Source: Neisseria sp. Marseille-Q5346 (lineage in GTDB: Bacteria; Pseudomonadota; Gammaproteobacteria; Burkholderiales; Neisseriaceae). Taken from it: a stretch of DNA of 64,000 bases. Location of the stretch: the NCBI RefSeq assembly GCF_946902045.1, contig NZ_OX336253.1:992001-1056000 (forward strand), written 5' to 3'. Shown piece by piece: positions 35,339 to 44,026 of the stretch. Under the pieces are notes generated by a model. That model made no database searches and was not told the origin of the DNA. It saw only the letters and a program-made list of their open reading frames with translations. The first letter of the stretch is position 1, and the number at the start of each line of letters is the position of its first letter. The position numbers and the translations under genes were made by a program.

Positions 35339-36506
35339 TACATCACTCTCCCCATGGCCAAGCTTTACTCAAGAAGAAGCCGATGCCGTTTCCAAAGTCC
35401 TGCTGTCCAACAAAGTCAACTACTGGACAGGTACGGAATGTCGCGAATTTGAAAAAGAATTTGCTGCTTTTGTCAGCACGCAATACGCCGTCGCCCTTTC
35501 CAACGGTACGTTGGCTTTGGACGTAGCCCTCAAAGCAATGGGTATCGGCCAAGGCGATGATGTGATTGTCACTTCGCGCACTTTCTTGGCTTCCGCATCC
35601 TGCATCGTGACCGCCGGCGCAAATCCGGTTTTCGCCGATGTCGATTTGAACAGCCAAAACATCAGCGCCGAAACCATCAAAGTCGCTTTGACGCCAAACA
35701 CAAAAGCCATCATCGTGGTTCACCTTGCTGGGATGCCTGCCGAAATGGACGACATCATGGCTTTGGCAAAAGAACATAACTTGTGGGTTATCGAAGACTG
35801 CGCCCAAGCCCACGGTGCGAAATACAAAGGCAAATCCGTCGGCTCTATCGGCCACGTCGGTGCTTGGTCGTTCTGCCAAGACAAAATCATGACCACCGGC
35901 GGCGAAGGCGGTATGGTAACCACCAACGACAAAGCGCTGTGGAGCAAAATGTGGTCGTACAAAGACCACGGCAAAAGCTACGATGCCGTGTACCACCGCG
36001 AACACGCACCCGGTTTCCGCTGGCTGCACGAAAGCTTCGGTACCAACTGGCGCATGTTGGAAATGCAGGCGGTCATCGGCCGCATCCAGCTCAAACGCAT
36101 GCCCGAATGGACAGCACGCCGCCAAGCGCACGCCGCCAAACTGGCTGAAAGCTTGGGCAAATTTGCCAGCATCCGTTTGGTTAAAGTGGCCGACTACATC
36201 GAACACGCGCAATACAAGTTCTACGTTTTCGTCAAACCCGAACACCTGAAAGACGGCTGGACGCGCGACCGCATCGTCAGCGAATTGAACGCGCGCAAAG
36301 TCCCCTGCTATCAAGGCAGCTGCTCCGAAGTGTATTTGGAAAAAGCCTTCGACAACACGCCTTGGCGTCCGAAAGAGCGACTGAAAAACGCTGTCCAACT
36401 GGGCGACACCAGCCTGATGTTCTTGGTGCACCCAACCCTGACCGATGAAGAAATTGCGTTCTGCAAAGAAAACATCGAAGCCGTATTGGCTGAAGCCACG
36501 GCATAA
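35331..36506 (+). CDS. pglC: DegT/DnrJ/EryC1-family sugar aminotransferase (PglC type)
   Basis: A 391-residue PLP-dependent aminotransferase that installs an amino group on a 4-keto nucleotide sugar. The PLP-binding Lys is K185 in CQDKIMTTGGEGG, and the family segments VIVTSRTFLASAS, VIEDCAQAHGA and GTNWRMLEMQAVIG are present. Together with the dehydratase encoded next it should make UDP-4-amino-4,6-dideoxy-GlcNAc, the precursor of bacillosamine-type sugars. The ATG at 35331 has AGGAA upstream; an earlier TTG is less likely. A DUS-pair hairpin separates it from the dehydratase gene. Confidence 0.88.
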   Translation: MLNTSLSPWPSFTQEEADAVSKVLLSNKVNYWTGTECREFEKEFAAFVSTQYAVALSNGTLALDVALKAMGIGQGDDVIVTSRTFLASASCIVTAGANPVFADVDLNSQNISAETIKVALTPNTKAIIVVHLAGMPAEMDDIMALAKEHNLWVIEDCAQAHGAKYKGKSVGSIGHVGAWSFCQDKIMTTGGEGGMVTTNDKALWSKMWSYKDHGKSYDAVYHREHAPGFRWLHESFGTNWRMLEMQAVIGRIQLKRMPEWTARRQAHAAKLAESLGKFASIRLVKVADYIEHAQYKFYVFVKPEHLKDGWTRDRIVSELNARKVPCYQGSCSEVYLEKAFDNTPWRPKERLKNAVQLGDTSLMFLVHPTLTDEEIAFCKENIEAVLAEATA

Positions 36507-36508
36507 TC

Positions 36509-36547
36509 ATTTTCAGACGGCCTGCAACTTCAGGCCGTCTGAAAAAA
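36509..36547 (+). terminator. DUS-pair hairpin inside the polysaccharide locus
   Basis: TTTTCAGACGGCCTG and CAGGCCGTCTGAAAA form a 15-bp perfect stem with a 6-base loop and an A-rich flank. It lies directly after the aminotransferase stop. It may attenuate transcription into the dehydratase gene and Wza-Wzc. Confidence 0.6.
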
Positions 36548-36614
36548 TAAAACAGCCTGCTTCAAACAATCCGTACCAAGCCACATTACAACACTCAGAC
36601 ACAAGAAATATAAA

Positions 36615-38516
36615 ATGAACTTGGAAACCCTGCTGGCTCTGCCGCGCAATCTAAAAAAAACCTTCTTCGTCATCCACGATATCTTGATGATATTCGTGGC
36701 GTTTTGGTTTGCCCAAAGCCTCAAAGTGCAATATTCCGACGAATGGTTGAGTATCGCCAACTGGCTGGCTTTTGGCAGCACCGCTGTGCTGACCATCATC
36801 CTTTTCATCCGTATCGGCCTCTATCGCGCCGTCACGCGCTTCGTCAGCATCCGCGTCCTGACTGCCGCCGCATTCGGCAGCATTATTTCAGCGGTCTTGT
36901 TCTGCCTGACCACCTTGATTTTTGAACAAAAACTACATCTTGCCCTGCCCATCGTCTATTTCTTGGTTTTGGTGGTCGGCGTCACCAGCTCACGTATGAT
37001 CCTGCGTGCGATTCTGACCGATCATCACCGCAAACAAATGACCCCCGTCATCATCTACGGTGCAGGCCAATCCGGCCGCCAGTTGTTGGAAGCCATCAAA
37101 CAGGTTAACGAATACTCGGCCATCGCTTTTGTCGATGACAACCCGAAAATCCAACGTACCGTCATCTATGACCTTGCCGTCTACAACCCCAACGAAATCC
37201 CGATGCTGATCAGCCGCTACGGCGTACGCAAAATTCTGCTGGCGATTCCAAGTTCTACACCTGAAGAACGCAAAGACATCATCCGCCGCCTCGAAGCATA
37301 CAAATGCGAAGTCCTGACCATTCCGGGCATGAAAGATTTGGTGGACGGGAAAATCAGCGTCAGCTCATTGAAAAAAATCTCCGTGGTCGATTTGCTCGGC
37401 CGCGCCCCTGTGGCACCGCGCCCCGAATTAATGAGTGCCGACATCAGCGACAAAGTCGTGATGGTGACCGGTGCAGGCGGCTCTATCGGCTCCGAACTTT
37501 GCCGTCAGATTCTCAACTGCCGTCCGACCAAACTGTTGTTGTTTGAATTGTCTGAATTTGCCCTGTACAGCATAGACAAAGAATTGCGCGAAACTCAAGC
37601 CGCGCAAGGCAGCCAAGTCGAAGTCGTACCGCTTTTGGGTTCGGTTCAAAACAAAGAACGCCTTAGCAGCATCATGAAGGCCTATCACGTCGACACCGTT
37701 TATCATGCCGCAGCCTACAAACACGTCCCTATGGTCGAGTTCAACACCATCGAAGGCATTCAAAACAACGTGTTCGGCACACTCTGCTGCGCGCAGGCTG
37801 CCGTAGATGCGGGCGTTTCCACCTTTGTTTTGATTTCCACCGACAAAGCCGTCCGACCGACCAACACCATGGGCGCCAGCAAACGCATGGCCGAACTCTG
37901 CCTGCAAGCGCTTGCCGCCGAGCCGGAACAAAAAACACGCTTCTGCATGGTACGTTTCGGCAATGTATTGGGTTCGTCCGGTTCCGTTGTTCCTGTATTT
38001 GAAAAACAAATTGCCGAAGGCGGCCCGATTACCCTGACTCACCAAGACATTACCCGCTACTTCATGACCATTCCCGAAGCGGCGCAATTGGTTATCCAAG
38101 CCGGTGCAATGGGTAAAGGCGGCGACGTATTCGTCCTCGACATGGGCGAATCCGTCAAAATCATCGACCTTGCCCGTCAAATGATTGTCCTCAGCGGCCT
38201 CAAAGTCAAAGACGAGCAACACCCACACGGCGACATCGAAATCAAGATTACCGGCCTGCGCCCGGGCGAGAAACTTTATGAAGAACTGCTCATTGGCGAC
38301 GAGGTGCAAAAAACCACTCATCCCCGTATTATGACCGCCAGTGAAGTAATGCTTCCATGGACGCAATTATCTGACATACTGTCAGAACTCCAAACCGCTT
38401 GTCTCCAAAGCGACCAAAACAGCCTGCGCCAGCTTTTGTTGCGCGCACCGACAGGCTTCGTACCCAAAGACGGTATCTGCGACTTGGTTTGGCAGCAAAA
38501 CAATAAGGCCGTCTGA
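36615..38516 (+). CDS. pglD: Membrane-bound UDP-GlcNAc 4,6-dehydratase (PglD/WbpM type)
   Basis: A 633-residue inner-membrane enzyme that dehydrates UDP-GlcNAc to the 4-keto-6-deoxy sugar. The N-terminal four hydrophobic helices (about 15-130) are followed by a first Rossmann domain and then the catalytic SDR domain with VMVTGAGGSIGSEL near residue 281. In the active site the usual SDR Tyr is replaced by M419 (TDKAVRPTNTMGASKR) with K423 conserved, which is the signature of WbpM/PglF/PglD dehydratases. An A8 run occurs in codons 15-18. The stop is part of a DUS (KAV-stop). Confidence 0.93.
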   Translation: MNLETLLALPRNLKKTFFVIHDILMIFVAFWFAQSLKVQYSDEWLSIANWLAFGSTAVLTIILFIRIGLYRAVTRFVSIRVLTAAAFGSIISAVLFCLTTLIFEQKLHLALPIVYFLVLVVGVTSSRMILRAILTDHHRKQMTPVIIYGAGQSGRQLLEAIKQVNEYSAIAFVDDNPKIQRTVIYDLAVYNPNEIPMLISRYGVRKILLAIPSSTPEERKDIIRRLEAYKCEVLTIPGMKDLVDGKISVSSLKKISVVDLLGRAPVAPRPELMSADISDKVVMVTGAGGSIGSELCRQILNCRPTKLLLFELSEFALYSIDKELRETQAAQGSQVEVVPLLGSVQNKERLSSIMKAYHVDTVYHAAAYKHVPMVEFNTIEGIQNNVFGTLCCAQAAVDAGVSTFVLISTDKAVRPTNTMGASKRMAELCLQALAAEPEQKTRFCMVRFGNVLGSSGSVVPVFEKQIAEGGPITLTHQDITRYFMTIPEAAQLVIQAGAMGKGGDVFVLDMGESVKIIDLARQMIVLSGLKVKDEQHPHGDIEIKITGLRPGEKLYEELLIGDEVQKTTHPRIMTASEVMLPWTQLSDILSELQTACLQSDQNSLRQLLLRAPTGFVPKDGICDLVWQQNNKAV

Positions 38517-38534
38517 ACATTTTCAGACGGCCCG
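38504..38534 (+). terminator. DUS-pair hairpin between dehydratase and wza-like genes
   Basis: AAGGCCGTCTGAA and its inverse are separated by a 4-base loop, overlapping the dehydratase stop. It is followed by a GC-rich stretch instead of T, so it is probably a weak terminator at most. Confidence 0.45.
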
Positions 38535-38559
38535 GACACCATCCCGCAAGGACTACTAC

Positions 38560-39687
38560 ATGAAAAAAACGCTCTCCCTGCTTACTCTATTCGCACTGAC
38601 TGCCTGTAACAGCACGACAGTCATTCCTGGTTCGACCATCAAAACCCGAACCAAAACCATTGTTTACACCGATACCGACACCGCAGCCGATACCAACCTC
38701 GACAGCCGCGTTGCCGTTTACCCCATCACGCCCAACCTGATTGAAAAAATGCGCAAGCCGCCGGTACTTTCCCAAAACAACCAAGGTTTGGAGCAAAGCA
38801 AAAGCACTTACCGCTACCGCATCGGCAGTGGCGACGTCCTCAATATCATGGTTTGGGCGCACTCCGACCTCAACTCCCCTGTCCAGCAAAGCAACCCGCA
38901 AACCAACCAAGTCAGCCGCGGTGCCTGGGTAGATGAGGGCGGTTACATCACTTACCCATTGGCAGGCAAAATTCAAGCCAAAGGCAAAACTTTGGACGAA
39001 TTGCAAAACACCCTGACCAGTCTTCTGAAACGCTACATCAAAAACCCTCAAGTAGCCATCAACGTTACCGAATTCCGTTCGCAACGTATTTCAGTATCCG
39101 GTGCCATCAATCAAGCAGGTCAGCTGCCGATTACCAATATCCCGATGACTATTTTAGATGCCATCAACCAAGCAGGCGGCGTTACCCAAAGTGCCGACAC
39201 CCAACACATCAAATGGACGCACAACGGCGTCGACCGCACCATCTCCCTGCAAGACATGCTGCAATACGGCGATATGTCGCAAAACCATCTCCTCAGCCAT
39301 GGCGACATCGTTTACGTTCCTAACAGCAGCAACAACAAAATCTACATCATGGGCGAAGTCGGCAAACAAGCGACCCTGCCGATCGGCAACCACGGCCTCA
39401 ACCTGATCCAAGCGCTCGGCGAAGTGGGCGGCATGAACCAAGCCTATGCGGATGCAACCGGCGTATTCGTGATCCGTCGCGTACCAGAAGATGCGGCCAA
39501 ACCTATCCACATCTACCAGCTCAACCTGAAAGATGCGACCTCTTACGCACTGGGCAGCGAATTCAAACTGCGCTCCGAAGACACCGTTTACGTTACCGCC
39601 GCCCCGGTTACCCGTTGGAACCGCGTAATGTCACAAATTACCAATTCCATCAGCAACGTCAACACCCTCGACAATACGTTTAAATAA
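38560..39687 (+). CDS. wza: Outer-membrane polysaccharide export lipoprotein (Wza type)
   Basis: A 375-residue OPX protein. The lipoprotein signal ends in LTAC with lipidated Cys16. The Poly_export domain starts near YRYRIGSGDVLNIMVW (about 83-98), followed by SLBB-type repeats around ISVSGAINQAGQLPI and IYIMGEVGKQATLPI. The C-terminal amphipathic helix of Wza is represented by RWNRVMSQITNSISNVNTL. It should form the octameric outer-membrane pore that, with a Wzc-type partner, exports a capsule or exopolysaccharide. Meningococcal capsule uses the different CtrA protein, so this is a separate export system. Confidence 0.88.
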   Translation: MKKTLSLLTLFALTACNSTTVIPGSTIKTRTKTIVYTDTDTAADTNLDSRVAVYPITPNLIEKMRKPPVLSQNNQGLEQSKSTYRYRIGSGDVLNIMVWAHSDLNSPVQQSNPQTNQVSRGAWVDEGGYITYPLAGKIQAKGKTLDELQNTLTSLLKRYIKNPQVAINVTEFRSQRISVSGAINQAGQLPITNIPMTILDAINQAGGVTQSADTQHIKWTHNGVDRTISLQDMLQYGDMSQNHLLSHGDIVYVPNSSNNKIYIMGEVGKQATLPIGNHGLNLIQALGEVGGMNQAYADATGVFVIRRVPEDAAKPIHIYQLNLKDATSYALGSEFKLRSEDTVYVTAAPVTRWNRVMSQITNSISNVNTLDNTFK

Positions 39688-39696
39688 GCAGTGGTT

Positions 39697-39725
39697 CCTG
39701 CTGTCAGACCCTGTTTGACAGCAGG
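39697..39725 (+). promoter_or_regulatory. Strong hairpin between wza-like and wzb-like genes
   Basis: CCTGCTGTCA and TGACAGCAGG form a perfect 10-bp stem with a 9-base loop, 10 bases after the Wza-type stop. No T run follows, so it looks more like an mRNA-processing or stability element than a terminator. It is not made of DUS. Confidence 0.55.
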
Positions 39726-39856
39726 ATACAAAATCACGCACAATCCGACCAAATTACATAAACGGCATATAAAAGCCGTACACACCGCACAAACGGAAAA
39801 GCAGTACCTTATAGTCTGACTCACGCTTTTTTCAGACCATAAACCGAAACAATATC

Positions 39857-40306
39857 ATGTACCACAACATACTCATCGTCTGCCTAGGCAACATCTGCCG
39901 CTCCCCCACCGCAGAGCGGATCATGCAGAAAAAACTACCCGGCCACCGCATCAGCAGCGCCGGCATAAAAGCACTGGCAGGTAAGGATGCCGATTTCCAA
40001 GCCATCAAAACCGCACTCAAACACGGCGTTATCGTTGCAGGCCATACGGCACGCCAACTGACTGCCCAAATGTGCGAACAGGCCGATTTGATTCTCGTCA
40101 TGGAGCCCTGTCAAATCGACATGGTGGCCGACATCCATCCGCCGGCACGCAGCAAAACCATGCTGTTTGCCCAATGGTTGCCTAAAAAAACCGTACCTGA
40201 CCCATACAAACAAAGCAGCGAAATGTTTGAAGCCGTTTTTGAACAGCTCAATGCTGCCGCAGACACTTGGAAAACCAAACTAAACGGAAAAACTCAACCG
40301 GTATAA
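39857..40306 (+). CDS. wzb: Low-molecular-weight protein tyrosine phosphatase (Wzb type)
   Basis: A 149-residue cytoplasmic phosphatase. The P-loop C9-X5-R15-S is in VCLGNICRSPTAERI and the general-acid Asp is in VPDPYKQ. Located between Wza-type and Wzc-type genes, it is expected to dephosphorylate the Wzc tyrosine tail, the cycle required for polymer export. A 170-base gap separates it from the Wza-type gene. Confidence 0.92.
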   Translation: MYHNILIVCLGNICRSPTAERIMQKKLPGHRISSAGIKALAGKDADFQAIKTALKHGVIVAGHTARQLTAQMCEQADLILVMEPCQIDMVADIHPPARSKTMLFAQWLPKKTVPDPYKQSSEMFEAVFEQLNAAADTWKTKLNGKTQPV

Positions 40307-40332
40307 AACCGGCATGAACAAGAAAGCAAGCA

Positions 40333-42492
40333 ATGAAAAAAACGACCTACACACCTTACAGCGCAGACAACGATGAAATCGACTTCGGCCAACAGTTGCG
40401 CGTAATTTGGACAAATAAATACAAAATCCTCGCCGCCCTGCTTGCAGGCGGCATTCTTGGCGCAGCCTTCAGCCTGGCATCCACTCCGCAATACCGTGCC
40501 GACGCCATGCTGGAAATTGAAACGCGGCAAAACCAAATCCTGACTGAAATCAACAGCATCTTCAACAACCAAACCACGCCGTCTGAAGCAGAAGTCGAGC
40601 TGGTTCAATCACGCTTGGTGCTGGGTAAAACCGTTGACGACCTTCAGCTTGACCAAGAAGTCAAAGCCAAATACACACCTGTTATCGGCAGCCTGATGCA
40701 CAACATCAGCGGCGACCCCGATCCCAAACTGACCGTCGGCAGCTTTACCGTACAAGACGAATGGTTCAACAAAACCTTCACGCTGACCGCCAAGAGCAAC
40801 AAAGCCTATACCCTTACCCTTCCTGACAAACGCGTGGTCGAAGGCAAGGTTGGCGTACCTCTGAAAATCAACAATCAAACCACTCTCAAAATCGATCAAA
40901 TCTTGGCTAATCCGGGTCAAGAATTTGCGTTAACCAAGTTCTCCCGCATCAGCGCCATCGAAAACATCCAAAACAAACTGGCGGTCATCAGTAAAGGTAA
41001 AACCAGCCCCATCATCAACCTTACCTTTACCAGCACCGACCCTAAACGTACCAGCGTCATCCTCAACAGCATTGCCGACAACTACGTTGCGCAAAACCGC
41101 GAACGCGACGTCCAAGTTGCATCCAGCGGTTTGGCCTTCATCAGCGAAGAATTGCCACGCTTGAAAGAAACCTTGCAAGATGCTGAAAACAAACTCAATG
41201 CCTACCGCCAACAATCAGGATCCCTCGACATTCCGCTCGAATCTAAAGGCGCATTGGAAAGCCTGACTGGCATCGAAACCCAAATTACCCTGCTCAAAAC
41301 CGAAGAAGCAGGTTTGGCCGAGCTGTACACACCGGAACACCCTTCCTATAAAGCCGTATTGGACAAACTCTCCGTCCTCGAACGCGCCAAAAACAAAATC
41401 AACCAACAAATCGCCGAATTGCCCAATACCCAACAAGAAGTCATCCGCCTGACCCGCGACGTAGAAACCAACCAAGCAACCTACGTCCAACTGTTAAGCA
41501 AACAACAAGAGCTCAACATCATGAAAGCCAGTGCGCAAGGCAATGTCCGCATCGTCGATTATGCCTACGTCCCTGAAAACCCGGTTGCACCGCGCAAAGC
41601 CGTCATCACGCTCCTGAGTGCACTTGCCGCAGGCTCATTGACCGCTTTGTGGCTGATAATTCGCAACCGGATGAAAAACGGCATTACTTCATCCGAAGAA
41701 ATCGAAAACCTCAATTTGGAAGTCGTCGCTCTTGTTCCGCACTCCAAGACCCAGCAAAAACGCGACTTCTTCAAAAGCAAATTCAAGAAAACCGGCGGCC
41801 GTTCCAACTATCTGCTGGCCAGCGAAGACCGCGCCGACACTGCCGTCGAAGCCATCCGCGCCCTGCGCACCAATATCTACTTCTCCATGCTGGACGCGCC
41901 TAACAACGTCCTCATGATTACCGGTGCCGCGCCTGAGGCAGGCAAGTCCTTTATCTCCGCCAACCTCGCCGCCGTAATGGCGCAATCGGGCAAACGCGTC
42001 CTGCTTATCGATACCGATATGCGCAAAGGCTACCTCGACCGACTCTTCGGCCTTACCCCCGAGTTCGGCTTGTCTGACATCCTTAACGGCAAAGCGGCTC
42101 CGGCCAAAGCCGTACAAGAGACCGGCATTGAAAACCTTCATCTCATCAGCAGCGGCAGCTATCCTAGCAATCCGTCCGAGCTTTTGATGGACAACCGTTT
42201 CAACGAATTGCTCGCCCACGCGCGCCAACGCTACGATTACGTCATCTTGGACACGCCGCCCGTATTGGCCGTTACCGACGCCGTCATCATCGGCCAACAT
42301 GCCGGCACCGTCCTGATGATCAGCCGTTATGCGCACACCCGTGCACGAGAGCTTGAGGCCAGCGTCGAACGCCTCAAACAAAACCACATCAACATCAAAG
42401 GTGTCGTCCTCAACGGCATGAAGCGCGAAGCCAACAACAGCTACGACTACTACGCCTACGATGCCTACCATTCCGGTAACAATAAATCATAA
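40333..42492 (+). CDS. wzc: Polysaccharide co-polymerase and BY-kinase (Wzc type)
   Basis: A 719-residue inner-membrane protein. The N-terminal Wzz domain includes a first helix (about 34-54). A large periplasmic region with coiled coils (about 255-400) leads to a second helix near residue 425. The cytoplasmic tyrosine kinase domain has Walker A GAAPEAGKS near 533, Walker A' LLIDTDMRKG and Walker B VILDTPP, and ends in a Tyr cluster (YDYYAYDAY) for autophosphorylation. It controls chain length and export with the Wza and Wzb partners. A DUS-pair terminator follows, marking the end of the locus. Confidence 0.92.
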   Translation: MKKTTYTPYSADNDEIDFGQQLRVIWTNKYKILAALLAGGILGAAFSLASTPQYRADAMLEIETRQNQILTEINSIFNNQTTPSEAEVELVQSRLVLGKTVDDLQLDQEVKAKYTPVIGSLMHNISGDPDPKLTVGSFTVQDEWFNKTFTLTAKSNKAYTLTLPDKRVVEGKVGVPLKINNQTTLKIDQILANPGQEFALTKFSRISAIENIQNKLAVISKGKTSPIINLTFTSTDPKRTSVILNSIADNYVAQNRERDVQVASSGLAFISEELPRLKETLQDAENKLNAYRQQSGSLDIPLESKGALESLTGIETQITLLKTEEAGLAELYTPEHPSYKAVLDKLSVLERAKNKINQQIAELPNTQQEVIRLTRDVETNQATYVQLLSKQQELNIMKASAQGNVRIVDYAYVPENPVAPRKAVITLLSALAAGSLTALWLIIRNRMKNGITSSEEIENLNLEVVALVPHSKTQQKRDFFKSKFKKTGGRSNYLLASEDRADTAVEAIRALRTNIYFSMLDAPNNVLMITGAAPEAGKSFISANLAAVMAQSGKRVLLIDTDMRKGYLDRLFGLTPEFGLSDILNGKAAPAKAVQETGIENLHLISSGSYPSNPSELLMDNRFNELLAHARQRYDYVILDTPPVLAVTDAVIIGQHAGTVLMISRYAHTRARELEASVERLKQNHINIKGVVLNGMKREANNSYDYYAYDAYHSGNNKS

Positions 42493-42500
42493 ACCGAAGC

Positions 42501-42537
42501 AGGCCGTCTGAACTTTCAGACGGCCTAAGGCTTTTTA
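42501..42537 (+). terminator. DUS-pair terminator ending the polysaccharide locus
   Basis: AGGCCGTCTGAA and its inverse are separated by 2 bases and closely followed by T5. Confidence 0.85.
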
Positions 42538-42627
42538 AACAGCACAAAATATTTTTCACAAACGCCGCCCTTGCACCCCAAAGCCGTTTGTTTTAAAGTA
42601 AGCCCCGTTCCCATATGGAAGAGAAAC

Positions 42628-43617
42628 ATGAAAATTACCGTCATCGGCGCAGGTTCGTGGGGTACAGCTCTCGCGTTGCACTTTGCGCAACACAACAATG
42701 AAGTTGCCCTTTGGACACGCAATCCCGACCAAATCCGCACCCTGCAAGCAGATCGCGAAAACAAACGCGGCCTGCCCGGCTTCCCTTTCCCTGAGTCCCT
42801 GACCGTTCACGCCGATTTGGGCGAAGCGCTGAAAGACAGCCAACTTGCCCTGATCGTTACCTCCGTAGCCGGCCTCAGAAGCAGTGCCGAGCTGCTCAAA
42901 CAGCATAACGCCGCCGATATTCCCGTTCTCGCAGCCTGCAAAGGTTTTGAACAAGATACCGGCCTCCTGACTTTCCAAGTACTGAAAGAAGTCCTGCCTA
43001 ACAATAAAAAAATCGGCGTTCTCTCAGGCCCGAGCTTTGCCCAAGAACTGGCCGCCCAACTGCCTTGCGCCGTCGTTCTTGCTTCCGAAAACAAAGACTG
43101 GGTGGAAGAAACCACCGCCCAACTGAACACCAATGTAATGCGCCTGTACGGCAGTACCGACGTCATCGGTGTTGCAGTGGGCGGTGCCGTTAAAAACGTC
43201 ATGGCAATTGCCACCGGCCTTTCAGACGGCCTTGAATACGGCCTCAACGCACGCGCAGCCTTAGTAACACGCGGCCTTGCCGAAATCACCCGCCTTGCCA
43301 TCGCCATGGGCGCACAACCCAAAACCATGATGGGTTTGGCAGGCATCGGCGACCTTATCCTAACCTGTACCGGCGCACTCTCGCGCAACCGCCGCGTCGG
43401 TCTCGGCCTCGCAGAAGGCAAAGAGTTGCATCAAGTGCTTGTCGAAATCGGCCACGTTTCCGAAGGCGTCAGCACCATTGAAGAAGTCTTCAACACCGCC
43501 GCTAAATACCAAATCGATATGCCCATCACTCAAACCCTGCTGCAACTCATCCGCAAAGAAATGACCCCGCAGCAAGTCGTTGAACGCCTGATGGAACGAA
43601 GCGCTCGCTTCGAATAA
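42628..43617 (+). CDS. gpsA: Glycerol-3-phosphate dehydrogenase [NAD(P)+]
   Basis: GpsA reduces dihydroxyacetone phosphate to sn-glycerol 3-phosphate for phospholipid synthesis. The 329-residue protein has the Rossmann GAGSWGTALA at 7-16, GPSFAQELA, and the substrate-binding VKNVMAIATGLSDGLEYG with the catalytic Lys. The start at 42628 is preceded by GGAAGAG; an ATG 19 codons earlier adds an unrelated leader. It stands alone after the polysaccharide terminator. Confidence 0.96.
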   Translation: MKITVIGAGSWGTALALHFAQHNNEVALWTRNPDQIRTLQADRENKRGLPGFPFPESLTVHADLGEALKDSQLALIVTSVAGLRSSAELLKQHNAADIPVLAACKGFEQDTGLLTFQVLKEVLPNNKKIGVLSGPSFAQELAAQLPCAVVLASENKDWVEETTAQLNTNVMRLYGSTDVIGVAVGGAVKNVMAIATGLSDGLEYGLNARAALVTRGLAEITRLAIAMGAQPKTMMGLAGIGDLILTCTGALSRNRRVGLGLAEGKELHQVLVEIGHVSEGVSTIEEVFNTAAKYQIDMPITQTLLQLIRKEMTPQQVVERLMERSARFE

Positions 43618-43691
43618 ACGGTCGCGCCGTCTGCCATTCAGACGGCCTGACGCACAATATGACGGCCATCAGGCCGTCTGAAGGGAAACAC

Positions 43692-44015
43692 ATGAACCAA
43701 TCACTGAACAATCTGGAAATCAACGTTTACCAACTTGTCCAAAAATTTGAAACGCTGGTTTCAGAAAACCGCCGTCTCAACGAAGAAATCGACAGACTCA
43801 AACTCGAGCAAGAGCAACAAAAACACCAACACGACGCAGCCATTGACGAACTCAGCGAAGCCTTGCTGGTTCAAGTCGGCAAACTCAAAGAAGACCTGCA
43901 AAGCAAAATTGACAACCTGACCGTCGAAAAAGAAAACTACCGCAACGCACTGGCCCAAAGTGCAGACCAAATCCGCAGCCTCATTGCCCGATTGCCCCAA
44001 GAAACACAACAATAA
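43692..44015 (+). CDS. Coiled-coil protein, probable ZapB-like division factor
   Basis: A 107-residue protein, almost entirely predicted coiled coil (heptads from about residue 5 to 95) rich in Glu, Gln and Lys, with no membrane segment. It lies immediately upstream of zapA, and small coiled-coil proteins in this position are ZapB-like or TIGR02449-like. It may bridge ZapA-FtsZ with other components at midcell; this is inference. The ATG is 9 bases after a DUS that also supplies part of the leader (AAGGGAAA as ribosome-binding site). Confidence 0.7.
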   Translation: MNQSLNNLEINVYQLVQKFETLVSENRRLNEEIDRLKLEQEQQKHQHDAAIDELSEALLVQVGKLKEDLQSKIDNLTVEKENYRNALAQSADQIRSLIARLPQETQQ

Positions 44016-44026
44016 AAGGATGCCCC

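Noticed and set aside
36653..36660. A8 run in the dehydratase gene as a phase-variation site
   Set aside because: Eight A is short for A tracts and occurs by chance in Lys-rich coding (a second is at the ATP-grasp start). I do not claim variation, though the second is mentioned with the split PglB2.
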